Shown one piece after another: positions 23,885-33,154 of a stretch of 64,000 nt of DNA. The stretch lies in NCBI GenBank assembly GCA_040544425.1, contig JBEONO010000011.1, positions 71,071 to 135,070 of the forward strand, written 5' to 3'. The position numbers and the translations under genes are program-made. The notes below the pieces were generated by a model. That model made no database searches and was not told the DNA's origin. It saw only the letters and a list, made by a program, of their open reading frames with translations. The DNA is from Solimicrobium sp040544425. Its GTDB lineage: Bacteria > Pseudomonadota > Gammaproteobacteria > Burkholderiales > Burkholderiaceae_D. The first letter of the stretch is position 1. Each line of letters starts with the position of its first letter.

Positions 23885-26641
23885 ATGAAGTTCCAACGCA
23901 ATCGTATTGCCATGGCCGTGGCCTTGGCACTCAACGCCGGTATGATCCACGCCCAGCAGGCGGCCAGCAATCCAGCTACCGAAACAACGCAAAACGCCGC
24001 TGCGCCCGCCGCTCAGTCAAGCCCTGATGCGAGCACCCCGACCCAGATCGTCGTCACCGGTATTCGCGCTTCGCGTGAACATTCGCTGAAGATGAAACGC
24101 GATGCCGATTCCGTCATGGATGTGGTCACTGCCGAAGATATCGGCAAGCTGCCCGATAAAAACGTGGCCGACGCGGTGGAACGTGTGCCGGGTGTGAATA
24201 TCAGTTCGGGCTCGGGAGGTCAGGGCGGCTTTTCCGAAAACGATCGCGTCAGCATCCGCGGCACCAGCTCGAGCCTGACTCAAACGACGATCAATGGTCA
24301 CTCCGTTTCTACCGGCGACTGGTATATCGGCGATCAACAGTCCTCCGTGGGACGCAGTGTCAGCTTCACGTTACTGCCTTCGGAAATCGTTGGCTCTGTC
24401 GAGGTGCAAAAGAGTTCCCAGGCTGATTTTATCGAAGGCGGCACCTCGGGGAATGTCAATATCGTCACTCGCCTGCCGCTGGATTTTAAAAAACAGCTGA
24501 CCGTCGAGGCGACAGGGCAGGCGCTGTATGCCGATCTGCCCAAAAAAACTGCGCCGCAATTTAATGGCCTGATCAACTGGAAAAATGACGACAATACGGT
24601 CGGCGTGCTGGTCCAGGGATTTTACGAAAAGCGCTATGAACGGCGCGACGGTCAGGAACTTTTCCTGCTCGGCTCCGGCTCCATCAGTCCGGTCGCCAAT
24701 CCTGGCGGCCCCTCCTACAATGACGTGATCGCCGCCCATCCTGATTTGAATGGTGTGGCCTTCCCCACCCAGATCGGCTCAGCGGCATTTTCCCAGACCA
24801 GTGAACGCAGTGGCGGCCTGTTCGATGTGCAGATGAAACCGATGGCTGGCCTGACTATGGACGTGAACGGATTCTACTCGCGCTTCCATACCGATACCTT
24901 TGATACCAATTTCATGGCCAGCCCGTTAAACGAGCTCAGTGCCGGGATTTCCCCGTCAACTTATACCGTCAGGAACGGCACCCTGGTCGCTGCCAGTTTT
25001 CCGCAAACGGATTACGCTTCAACAGGTGCATTCCCAGGAGTGAGGGATTCAATCTTCCGTCCGGGTGCGGGATCGTCCGCCGGGTATCTCGACTTCGATG
25101 CCAAATATCGGGTCAGCGATACCTTGACCGTGAGCGCGAAAATCGGCTTCACCAAGGGTGTCGGGCAAACTCCGCACGACTACGGCTATGAAGCCTATCT
25201 GATCAACTCTCCGATGAGCTATGTGTTGAACGGCAATCGTGGTCCGGCAATGGTGTCATTCTCGAATCTGGACACCACCAATTTCAACAGCCCGAATGTG
25301 ATCAACGGCGGTAGCTGGGCTCAATCGGCAACCGTGGTCGATCAGGAGACCTACGCCCAGAGCGACGCGCTGTGGACGCTGTACCAGGGCTATATTGAAA
25401 GCATCAAATTCGGTGTGCGCTTTGCTGATCATAAGCGTAGTGCCTATGATGTCGGGTACTCCTGTGCATCAGGCTATCAACCGGACTGTTCGAACAATTG
25501 GGCCACATTTGCTCCCAAACCCAACTGGAGTGGCACCCAGTCGCCTTCCAATTTCGGCAGTGGCATCGGATTCGGTCCCGGCTTTATTCAGCATTTCTGG
25601 GTCTTGAATGTCAATGACCTCAGCGCCTGGCAACAGCAGTACAACAACGTCAATACCGGACCTGCGTACCAGAATAATTTCAATATTGAAGAAAAAGACA
25701 GTGCCGCTTATGCCATGAGCAATCTGGTTGGTGAAGGCTGGCGCGGCAATGTCGGGCTGCGTCTGGTTAATACCAAACAAACCGGTCTGGCCTACGGGGT
25801 TGAAGCCAACGTTGATCCGGCTATCGCGCCAACCATCGTGCCATTGAACTCGTCGCACAATTATCTTGACGTGCTGCCGAGTGCCAACCTGAAATTTGAT
25901 TTATCCAAGGATCTGGTAGCGCGCCTGGCGGCATCCAGAACCATGTCGCGGCCCGACTATTCGGCCATATCACCGGCAGTGGTGTTGAACAATCTTGATT
26001 TGACCGGCAGCGGCGGAAATGCCAACCTGAAAGCCATTAAATCGAATAACGCCGATGCCACGCTCGAGTGGTATTTCGCTCCGCAATCGATTCTGTCGGC
26101 CGGTGTGTTTTACATGGATATGCCGTCGTATGTCGGTGCCGGTGTCACGACCGCCAATTACCTCAATACCAGCACCAACACGGTCGCCAATTTCACCATC
26201 AATCTGCCGGTCAATACCTCGGCCAAAAATGAAGGGTTGGAACTGGCCTGGCAGCAAAGTTTCGGCGCTGGATTTGGCGCACTGGCCAACCTGACGCTGG
26301 CCAACGGCCACGACAGCAATGGCATGGCCCTGGTCGGTGCATCCAAAGATACCGGCAATCTGGAGTTCTACTATGAAAACGATCGCTTAAGTACCCGCCT
26401 GGCTTACACCTACCGGTCGGAATTTTTGGTTGGCATGGCCAACGTCACCGAACAGTATCAGGCCGGGTTCGGCCAGCTGGCCGCATCGATCAACTACAAA
26501 ATCAACGACAATCTGTCGATTACGTTTGATGGTCTGAATCTGAACAACCCGACGCTCAGGTACTACTCCAATGCCGACCAGCCGCAGGCGTTTTATACCA
26601 ATGGGCGTCAATATTATTTAGGCCTGCGGATGTCTTTATAA
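23885..26641 (+). CDS. TonB-dependent outer-membrane receptor
   Basis: A 918-residue outer-membrane receptor importing a ligand with TonB energy. A signal peptide (about residues 1-24) is followed by a TonB-box-like TQIVVTG, the plug domain (DIGKLPDKNVADAVERVPGV) and a long beta-barrel ending LGLRMSL. The plug motif resembles the TonB-Xanth-Caul subfamily, which often takes up plant or microbial oligosaccharides. It precedes a ROK sugar kinase, a two-component system, a CUT1 ABC transporter and GH9. An oligosaccharide ligand is therefore likely. It shares a promoter element with the ABC operon. Confidence 0.93.
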   Translation: MKFQRNRIAMAVALALNAGMIHAQQAASNPATETTQNAAAPAAQSSPDASTPTQIVVTGIRASREHSLKMKRDADSVMDVVTAEDIGKLPDKNVADAVERVPGVNISSGSGGQGGFSENDRVSIRGTSSSLTQTTINGHSVSTGDWYIGDQQSSVGRSVSFTLLPSEIVGSVEVQKSSQADFIEGGTSGNVNIVTRLPLDFKKQLTVEATGQALYADLPKKTAPQFNGLINWKNDDNTVGVLVQGFYEKRYERRDGQELFLLGSGSISPVANPGGPSYNDVIAAHPDLNGVAFPTQIGSAAFSQTSERSGGLFDVQMKPMAGLTMDVNGFYSRFHTDTFDTNFMASPLNELSAGISPSTYTVRNGTLVAASFPQTDYASTGAFPGVRDSIFRPGAGSSAGYLDFDAKYRVSDTLTVSAKIGFTKGVGQTPHDYGYEAYLINSPMSYVLNGNRGPAMVSFSNLDTTNFNSPNVINGGSWAQSATVVDQETYAQSDALWTLYQGYIESIKFGVRFADHKRSAYDVGYSCASGYQPDCSNNWATFAPKPNWSGTQSPSNFGSGIGFGPGFIQHFWVLNVNDLSAWQQQYNNVNTGPAYQNNFNIEEKDSAAYAMSNLVGEGWRGNVGLRLVNTKQTGLAYGVEANVDPAIAPTIVPLNSSHNYLDVLPSANLKFDLSKDLVARLAASRTMSRPDYSAISPAVVLNNLDLTGSGGNANLKAIKSNNADATLEWYFAPQSILSAGVFYMDMPSYVGAGVTTANYLNTSTNTVANFTINLPVNTSAKNEGLELAWQQSFGAGFGALANLTLANGHDSNGMALVGASKDTGNLEFYYENDRLSTRLAYTYRSEFLVGMANVTEQYQAGFGQLAASINYKINDNLSITFDGLNLNNPTLRYYSNADQPQAFYTNGRQYYLGLRMSL

Positions 26642-26654
26642 AATCAGCTTTGGT

Positions 26655-26680
26655 ACGACGCCGCCAGTGGCGTCGTTTCT
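26655..26680 (+). terminator. Hairpin after the TonB receptor gene
   Basis: An 8-bp perfect stem (ACGACGCC with GGCGTCGT, 26655-26662 and 26669-26676) with a 6-nt loop is followed by TTTCT. The T-run is short, so it may attenuate rather than fully stop transcription before the kinase gene. Confidence 0.5.
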
Positions 26681-26734
26681 GACGGTTAACCGGGCCACAA
26701 CCGGTTGACCGTTTTTTGTTTTTCAGGAGCGTAT

Positions 26735-27580
26735 GTGAAACAAGTCATTGTCTTTGATATCGGCGGCACCCAAAGTCGTATCGCCCTGCTTGAAAATAAT
26801 CAGATCATCTGGCGCGATCAGCTTGCCACGCCAGGTCAGGACGGTCCGGCAGCAATGCTGGACGTGATGGCGCAACTCTATCAGCAGCTCAGTCATCTGG
26901 ACGCGCCTGTTGCTGTGGCAGTGACGGGCCAGATCGTCGACGGTTGCGTCACGGCGCATAATCCGGCCTTGTTACCCGGCTGGGACAGCTACCCCCTGCA
27001 GCAACGTCTGTCGGAAAAACTGGACCGCACCGTACTGATATACAACGATGCACGTGCCGCGGCCTGGGGCGAATATCGTTTCGGCACCGGTCAGGGCTGT
27101 CATGAATTTTTATTTTTGACGGTATCGACCGGCATCGGAGCCGGACTGATTTTGAACCGCCGCCTGCACCTGGCGAAGAATGGCTTCGATGCCGAAATCG
27201 GCGAGATGAAAACCGAGGGCGGAATAACGCTGGAGGACCGGGCCTCGGGCAGCGCGCTCAATGCGCTGGCAATACAACACGGCTATGCAGACGCAAAAGC
27301 ATTCTGCGATGCGGCCGAGCGAGGTGATGCCAGAGCAAATACCTTGTACCGGCACGGCATTGCTGAAATCGCCAAAAAATTGGCCGATCTGGCCGTGATG
27401 CTGGGCATTCAGCGCGTCGCCGTGGGCGGCAGTGTTGGCCTGCGACCGGGCTATCTGCAAAGACTGGAAACAGAAATGAACAGCTATCCGGCCATCTACC
27501 GATTCGAGCTGCTTGCAGCGCGTCTGGGACACGATGCCGGTTTATACGGTGCTGCCGCCCTGGCCACGGAACAGAGTTAA
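26735..27580 (+). CDS. ROK-family sugar kinase
   Basis: It phosphorylates a hexose or amino sugar in the cytoplasm using ATP. The phosphate-1 motif VFDIGGTQSRIALL is at the N-terminus, and the ROK core VSTGIGAGLILNRR sits mid-protein. The Cys-rich zinc motif of most ROK kinases is absent, and the usual EIGH reads EIGE, so it is a divergent member. The GTG at 26735 has a CAGGAGC ribosome site and gives 281 residues; the upstream ATG at 26705 is rejected. Within a saccharide-uptake locus it probably acts on the monosaccharide released by GH9. Glucokinase or a GlcNAc/GlcN kinase are the alternatives. Confidence 0.87.
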   Translation: MKQVIVFDIGGTQSRIALLENNQIIWRDQLATPGQDGPAAMLDVMAQLYQQLSHLDAPVAVAVTGQIVDGCVTAHNPALLPGWDSYPLQQRLSEKLDRTVLIYNDARAAAWGEYRFGTGQGCHEFLFLTVSTGIGAGLILNRRLHLAKNGFDAEIGEMKTEGGITLEDRASGSALNALAIQHGYADAKAFCDAAERGDARANTLYRHGIAEIAKKLADLAVMLGIQRVAVGGSVGLRPGYLQRLETEMNSYPAIYRFELLAARLGHDAGLYGAAALATEQS

Positions 27581-27659
27581 TTGCGCAAAATAAAGTTGAT
27601 GCACTGAAGTTGATGGATTACAGTGCGCTAATCAATCTTGCAGGAAGTGGTTTTGCTAA

Positions 27660-29984
27660 ATGGTTTTGCCCAAGAGCTTGCAACAATTCATTCAAAGCCG
27701 ATGGCCGTGGCTGGCCTTGTCGCTGATCCTGACCGCCACTTTATTTCTGACCGCTACCATAGGCTGGTTCTGGTACATCGATCAGCGCGACAGCGCAGCG
27801 CGGGCACTGTCACTGGACTTGCTGTGGCTGGAGCAGAACGTTACCCAATCTCTGAACGACAACCAGCGCATGATGGAAATCTGGGCGCGTGACCTGCAAC
27901 AACCGACCCCGCGTGCCATTGCTGAATTTCTGACTTTGTCGAATGACCTGATGAAAGAAAATCAGGCCCTGATCGCCATCGACTATCTTGATCGCAACGG
28001 TCGGCGTATCGGCGGACTGCCGGGCTACACCGAACGTCCGCAAAAACTGCCGCCGCTTACCGACCCGCTGGTCACCGAAGCCATACAACACAGTCTGGCC
28101 ATGAAAAAACCGGGCTACAGCCGGGTGATCGAACAATACGCGCCGCTGTGGGTGCTGGCCGTGCCGATTTCCGACGAGGCATCCAGTGCTGGCGTGGTGT
28201 TACTGACCTATGATCTGGATCAATTATTGTCGGCCGAAGTACCGTGGTGGTTTGTGCAGCGCTATGACTTGAGTCTGGTTGACCGCGATGACAAGCAGTT
28301 GTCCCCGCACGATGGGAACGTGATCAATCCGGACAGCGATATCCACAAATTAAATTTTGGGCCGGACGGCAGCGGTTTGAGCCTGCATGCCAGCCTGCAT
28401 GCGACCAATCAATATGTCAAACCGATTTTTTGGCTCTCTGTTGCGGTGATTATTTCTGGCCTGTTGATCATCTGGTTATTGCGCCTGCTGCAGCGCTGGT
28501 TGCGCGAACGCCTGGACGCGCAGCAGGCCCTGTCAAATGAACTGGGGTTTCGCGAAGCGATGGAGCAGTCTTTGGTGACGGGCCTGATGGCGTTTGATAA
28601 CGAGGGAAAAATCATTTACGTCAATCCGGGTGTGTGCACCATGCTTGGATGGCACGCAGAATCCCTGATCGGAACGAGCGCGCCATTTCGATTCTGGCAC
28701 CCGGAATTTATATCTGAATGTTACACAGCGCATACCGCCATGTTGCGCGGCGATAATCCGGAACAGGGTCGCAGACTCAATCTGATTGATTCATCCGGCA
28801 CAAAACTGGCAGTGCGCCTGTTTGCCTCGCGCCTGGTGTCCGGGGTCAGCAATGGCTGGATGGTTTCCCTGTACGACACGACTGAATTGCAGAAGGAACG
28901 TGAAGCACTCGCCTCCTCGCGGGAACAGTTGTATCTGGTGCTGTCGGGCCTCGATGCCGCGGTGTTCGTCAGCAGGGTCAGCGATGGTCAGTTGCTGTTC
29001 CGAAATCACCACAACACTGACTTGTTCAAGTTTGAAGCCGCAGCCGAATGCTGCCTGATCAGCTGGCCCGGCGTGCCGCACGGTGTCAAAATCACCGCCA
29101 TCGAATTCGACGATGCGGGACGCTGGTACCACCTGGAACGGCGCATCATCGAATGGGTCGACGGCTCACCGGTATCACTCGATATCGCCACCGATATCAC
29201 TGCCGAGCGTGAAGCCATGGAAACGGCCAGAGAGCGGGATGAGCTGTTGCAACGGACGGCGCGGCTCGCCAATCTGGCCGAATTTGCCACTGGCATTGCC
29301 CACGAACTGAATCAACCGCTGACCGCGATCGCGAATTATTCGGCCGTAGCCAGCGCGTATCTGGCCACTGATCCGCCGCAAATCCATAAAATTAATGAGG
29401 CAGTGCAGCTGATGGGCGAGGAATCGACCCGCGCCGGAAAAATTATTCAAAGTATGCGCAACTTTATTCAAAAGCGAACGATCAGACACGACCAGCACAA
29501 TTTATATGAATTACTGGCACAGCCGCTACTGTCGTTGAGACCCTTGGCACAGAGGTTGCAGTTTGGTATCGGGGTTGAAGTACCGGACAGAAGTATCGTC
29601 ATCGATTGCGACCCGGTCATGATCGAGCAGGTGATATTTAATTTGATCCGCAACGGACTGGAAGCGGTCGCAACGATCCGGCAGGAGCACCTCCATGAGG
29701 CGGTAAAACTGCAGATCAGGCGCGAAATGGATGATGTCGTGGTCAGTGTCTCGGATTGTGGCCCGGGGCTGTCTGATCCGGACAAGTTATTCCAGCCGTT
29801 TTACACCACCAAGTCCGAAGGCATGGGATTGGGGTTGGCAATCTGTCGTACCGTCATCGAGAGTCACGGCGGGGTGTTGTGGGCCGAACCCAATAAACTT
29901 GGTGGCGTGACATTCAGTTTTAAGTTGCGCTGCAATGCAAACTCTGAATTTTCAAATGAATGTTCACTGGTATTTCCAACTTAA
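27660..29984 (+). CDS. Membrane sensor histidine kinase with PAS domain
   Basis: A 774-residue kinase. Transmembrane helix 1 lies at about residues 18-38 and helix 2 at about 256-276, bracketing a periplasmic sensor of some 215 residues. A PAS domain (about 305-410) and a second PAS-like segment precede the H-box (TGIAHELNQPLTAI), N-box (NLIRNGLEAV) and G-boxes (DCGPGLSDP, GMGLGLAI). The kinase class resembles DctB/TtrS/FixL-type proteins. The response regulator gene starts 20 bp after its stop, so they are a pair. The periplasmic domain probably senses the imported saccharide; this is inferred from context. Confidence 0.92.
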   Translation: MVLPKSLQQFIQSRWPWLALSLILTATLFLTATIGWFWYIDQRDSAARALSLDLLWLEQNVTQSLNDNQRMMEIWARDLQQPTPRAIAEFLTLSNDLMKENQALIAIDYLDRNGRRIGGLPGYTERPQKLPPLTDPLVTEAIQHSLAMKKPGYSRVIEQYAPLWVLAVPISDEASSAGVVLLTYDLDQLLSAEVPWWFVQRYDLSLVDRDDKQLSPHDGNVINPDSDIHKLNFGPDGSGLSLHASLHATNQYVKPIFWLSVAVIISGLLIIWLLRLLQRWLRERLDAQQALSNELGFREAMEQSLVTGLMAFDNEGKIIYVNPGVCTMLGWHAESLIGTSAPFRFWHPEFISECYTAHTAMLRGDNPEQGRRLNLIDSSGTKLAVRLFASRLVSGVSNGWMVSLYDTTELQKEREALASSREQLYLVLSGLDAAVFVSRVSDGQLLFRNHHNTDLFKFEAAAECCLISWPGVPHGVKITAIEFDDAGRWYHLERRIIEWVDGSPVSLDIATDITAEREAMETARERDELLQRTARLANLAEFATGIAHELNQPLTAIANYSAVASAYLATDPPQIHKINEAVQLMGEESTRAGKIIQSMRNFIQKRTIRHDQHNLYELLAQPLLSLRPLAQRLQFGIGVEVPDRSIVIDCDPVMIEQVIFNLIRNGLEAVATIRQEHLHEAVKLQIRREMDDVVVSVSDCGPGLSDPDKLFQPFYTTKSEGMGLGLAICRTVIESHGGVLWAEPNKLGGVTFSFKLRCNANSEFSNECSLVFPT

Positions 29985-30004
29985 TTTTTTTCCGAGGAGC
30001 TGAA

Positions 30005-30739
30005 ATGAATCGTGTAGCGCAATCAAACAAAGCCGGAGTGACGCTTCCATCTGGTCCACCGCATATTGCCATGATCGACGACGATGGCGGTGTACGGCAT
30101 TCAACCGGGATGCTGATGGAAACCAGGGCGTGGCTGTTTACTGAATTTGAACGCGCCACCGATTTTCTGGAAAAAGGCGTACCCAGTCATTTCAATTGTC
30201 TGATCATCGATATTCGCATCCCCGGCATGAGTGGCATCGAACTGTTCAATGCATTGCTCACCAACGCAAAAAAAAACCATGAATACGTTCCTCCGGCACT
30301 CTTCCTTTCCGGTCACGGCGATATCCCGATGGCTGTGCAGCTGATGCACCAGGGCGCCGTCGACTTCCTCGAAAAGCCCGTCAATCACCGAACCCTGCTG
30401 GACGCGATTGAAAGTACCCTGCAAGCTGACCGGGTCCGCCGCGAAACCTTCCTGACACAATATGAACTGATCGAAGAAATTGCAAAACTGACCCACCGCG
30501 AGCGCGAAGTGCTCACAGAAATCGTCAGCGGATACTTAAGCAAGCAAATTGCCCAACGTCTCCATATCAGCACCAAAACCGTGGAAGCCCATCGCCTGCG
30601 GATTTGCCAGAAGTTCAATACCCGAACCAGCATGGAACTGGCGGCCAAATTGCGTGATGTACCCAACAGCCTGTGGCAACTTGAGAAAAAAGGGCCAGGT
30701 AGCCTGTTGGCCAGGCGCGGATTACTGCGTGCCGATTAA
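30005..30739 (+). CDS. FixJ/NarL-type response regulator (receiver + LuxR HTH)
   Basis: A 244-residue transcription factor. The receiver has the acidic pocket (IAMIDDDGGV), a phospho-Asp in LIIDIRIPGMSG and the Lys of FLEKPVNH. The C-terminal LuxR helix-turn-helix reads LTHREREVLTEIVSG with KQIAQRLHISTKTVEAH. The ATG at 30005 follows a strong GAGGAG site; the earlier frame overlaps the kinase gene. It lies directly after its kinase and about 110 bp before the ABC operon. It is the best candidate to bind the dyad found upstream of both the TonB receptor and the ABC operon. Confidence 0.94.
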   Translation: MNRVAQSNKAGVTLPSGPPHIAMIDDDGGVRHSTGMLMETRAWLFTEFERATDFLEKGVPSHFNCLIIDIRIPGMSGIELFNALLTNAKKNHEYVPPALFLSGHGDIPMAVQLMHQGAVDFLEKPVNHRTLLDAIESTLQADRVRRETFLTQYELIEEIAKLTHREREVLTEIVSGYLSKQIAQRLHISTKTVEAHRLRICQKFNTRTSMELAAKLRDVPNSLWQLEKKGPGSLLARRGLLRAD

Positions 30740-30742
30740 AAT

Positions 30743-30812
30743 CCATAAGTAGTTCTACTTAGAAGCTCAGGTACATTTCAGGATTGTTGCCCGGAGGCCA
30801 GCATCTTAGAAT
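30743..30812 (+). promoter_or_regulatory. Shared upstream element of the ABC transporter operon (copy 2)
   Basis: A near-dyad TAGT-TCT-ACTT (30750-30760) is followed, 30 bp from its start, by AGGATTG within GGTACATTTCAGGATTGTTG (30770-30789). This differs at three of 20 positions from the copy before the TonB receptor gene. TTGTTG (30784-30789) and TAGAAT (30807-30812) form a -35/-10 pair with 17-bp spacing. The dyad would place an activator about 30 bp upstream of the -35. The binding-protein ATG is at 30848. Confidence 0.7.
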
Positions 30813-30847
30813 GCCGTACAACATAACAATAGCCAACAGGAAATGGG

Positions 30848-32185
30848 ATGAACAAATCAATTATAAAAACACGCCTGATTTGTGGGTTATTGCTGGCCAC
30901 CTCAGTCTGCAGTTTAAGTCAAGCGGTCGGAGCGACCGAACTCAACGTCTGGGTCATGTCGACCACCTCACAACAGCAGCAGGACATGAAAGAATTGCTG
31001 CGTCCCTACCTGGCCAAAAATCCCAATTTGCGCGTCAATGTGACCGTGCTGAACTGGGAATCGGCGTGGAGCAAAATTACCGCTGCAGCTGCATCTGGTC
31101 AGGGTCCCGACATTTTGGAACTGGGTACCACCTGGGTGTCAGCCATCTCGTCAATGGATGCGCTCGAACCATTGAACACCCAACAGCTCAACGAAGTTGG
31201 CGGCGCCAAAGCTTTTATTCCGGCGGTCTGGGGTACCACGCACCGCTTTGACGACAGCAAAATCTACGCAGTACCCTGGTATGCCGACGCACGTGCGGCT
31301 TTTTATCGCACTGACGTATTTAAAAAGGCTGGCGTGAATCCGAAAGAAGCGTTCACGAACTGGACCAGCTTCAAACAGGCCATGCAAAAAATTAACGGCC
31401 AGGTGATCGATGGCAAAAAAATCTATGCCCTGGGTTATCCCGGCAAGAATGACTGGAACGTGATTCACAATCTGGCGCCCTGGATCTGGAATGCGGGCGG
31501 CGACTTCCTGACTGCCGACAAAAAACGCTCGGCCATCAATTCCCCGGAAGCGCTCCAGGCGATCACTTATTACACCAGTTTCGCTGCCGAAGGTCTGGTC
31601 CCCTCTTCCGCACTGGAAAAAGATTCGAGCCAGATTGAAGCCGGTTTTTTCAACGGCCAGTACGCCGTCATCTTCAGCGGTTCCTGGATTTTGAAACAGC
31701 TCAGCACCCCGAAAGCCAAGGGTGGTCAGATGGAAAGCGCTGCGGCTCACAACTTTGGTATCGAGTCCTACCCGGCTGGGCTGAAAGGCAATATCACTTT
31801 TTTTTCCGGCTCGGACCTGGCGGTCATGAAATCGTCTAAAAACAAAGACGAAGCCTGGAAGCTGCTCACCTACCTGACCTCGCATGATGCAGAAATCACG
31901 TACAGCAAAATGAGCGCCATGCTGCCGGCCCGGCTCGATTCCGTGTACGACCCGACGCTGATGCAAAACCCGAACTACGCCGCCTTTGTGTCCCAGGTAA
32001 AAAATGGTCGTCACTATCCGTCGATTGCCGGCTGGGGACCACTCGAATCGGTCTACCTGAAAAACATCGGCAATCTGTTCGATATCGTCGCCGGTGTGAA
32101 AGGCAAATACACGCCGCAGGCGATCAAGCAGGCACTGGACGCCACTGCCAACGAAGCGAATGACGTTCTAGAAGAATCCCGGTAA
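30848..32185 (+). CDS. Sugar ABC transporter substrate-binding protein (CUT1 type)
   Basis: A 445-residue periplasmic binding protein of the MalE/solute-binding family 1. A signal peptide of about 29 residues ends near AVGATELNVW. The mature protein shows YAVPWYADARAAFYRTD and GQGPDILELGTTW, both typical of saccharide-binding members. A strong AGGAAATGGG ribosome site precedes the ATG. It is first in an operon with two permeases, an ATPase and GH9. The ligand is predicted to be a short oligosaccharide. Confidence 0.93.
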   Translation: MNKSIIKTRLICGLLLATSVCSLSQAVGATELNVWVMSTTSQQQQDMKELLRPYLAKNPNLRVNVTVLNWESAWSKITAAAASGQGPDILELGTTWVSAISSMDALEPLNTQQLNEVGGAKAFIPAVWGTTHRFDDSKIYAVPWYADARAAFYRTDVFKKAGVNPKEAFTNWTSFKQAMQKINGQVIDGKKIYALGYPGKNDWNVIHNLAPWIWNAGGDFLTADKKRSAINSPEALQAITYYTSFAAEGLVPSSALEKDSSQIEAGFFNGQYAVIFSGSWILKQLSTPKAKGGQMESAAAHNFGIESYPAGLKGNITFFSGSDLAVMKSSKNKDEAWKLLTYLTSHDAEITYSKMSAMLPARLDSVYDPTLMQNPNYAAFVSQVKNGRHYPSIAGWGPLESVYLKNIGNLFDIVAGVKGKYTPQAIKQALDATANEANDVLEESR

Positions 32186-32230
32186 TCAGCCTTGCTCTGA
32201 TTACCCTCACCGATCCAGTCAGGAAAACCC

Positions 32231-33154
32231 GTGCGCGCCAAAAAAGTGGAAGTATTCCCCTATCTGCTGTTACTGCCTGCCATTTTGATGATGCTGGTCG
32301 TGAACGTCACGCCGATCATTCAGGGATTTTATATGTCCCTGTTGAAGCTCAATCAACACACCCTGAGCCAATATCTCGACGCGCCTTTCATCGGCCTGGA
32401 AAATTATCGCCGCATCATTTTCGAACAACACAGTCCGATCCGCGCCGGCCTTGGCTTCGCCCTGCGCAATACCGTGCTCTACACCTTGCTGGTGTCGGTC
32501 GGGGCAATTGTGATCGGGCTGGGAGTGGCCGTGCTGTTGAATCGCGATTTCCCCGGCAAAAGCATCGCCCGTACCCTGCTGCTGCTGCCGTGGATCATCC
32601 CCTCGTATGTGGTCGGCACCCTGTGGGGATTCATGTGGCAAAAAGATGTCGGCATCATCAACGTCGTGTTGGTCGACTGGCTGCATCTGTTTGACGAGCG
32701 ACCATTCTGGCTGCTCGGCTCGAACAGTTTCTGGGCCATCGTCATTCCGACCGTGTGGCGCGCCTGGCCGGTGATGATGCTGATTTTCCTGGCTGCCCTG
32801 CAGGCCATTCCGGAAGACCAGTATGAAGCCGCCACACTCGATGGCGTCAGTAAATGGAAACAGTTTGTTCACATTACCCTGCCGCTGTTGAAACCGGTGA
32901 TCGTGATCCAGTTCATGTTTCAGGTGATCGACAATGTGTATTCCTACAATATCGTCTCGATGATGTTTGGCAACGGTGCAGGGCATCCCGGCGAATGGGC
33001 TGATCTGCTCATGCCGCTGCTCACGCGCCAGTCGTTCAGCTACTGGTTGTTCGGCCAGGGTGCGGCGGTCTCATTTTTGATGATGATCCTGATGCTGATC
33101 TTTGTCGCAGTCTGGATGAAAACATTCAAGCGGAGCATGACCAGTGAAGAATAA
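32231..33154 (+). CDS. Sugar ABC transporter permease (MalF/UgpA type)
   Basis: A 307-residue inner-membrane permease with about six transmembrane helices. The EAA loop reads YEAATLDGVSKWKQFVHITLP, the contact point for the ATPase. It starts with GTG after CAGGAAAACC. Its 3' end overlaps the second permease gene by 11 bp, which is usual for paired CUT1 permeases. It forms the translocation channel with the next gene product. Confidence 0.93.
   Translation: MRAKKVEVFPYLLLLPAILMMLVVNVTPIIQGFYMSLLKLNQHTLSQYLDAPFIGLENYRRIIFEQHSPIRAGLGFALRNTVLYTLLVSVGAIVIGLGVAVLLNRDFPGKSIARTLLLLPWIIPSYVVGTLWGFMWQKDVGIINVVLVDWLHLFDERPFWLLGSNSFWAIVIPTVWRAWPVMMLIFLAALQAIPEDQYEAATLDGVSKWKQFVHITLPLLKPVIVIQFMFQVIDNVYSYNIVSMMFGNGAGHPGEWADLLMPLLTRQSFSYWLFGQGAAVSFLMMILMLIFVAVWMKTFKRSMTSEE

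Noticed and set aside
30005..30739. Quorum-sensing LuxR regulator
   Set aside because: The N-terminus is a phospho-receiver domain with the conserved Asp and Lys, not an autoinducer-binding domain, and its kinase gene is adjacent.
31151..32014. A 287-codon minus-strand frame within the sugar-binding protein gene
   Set aside because: It is a shadow of the binding-protein gene with low-complexity, motif-free translation.
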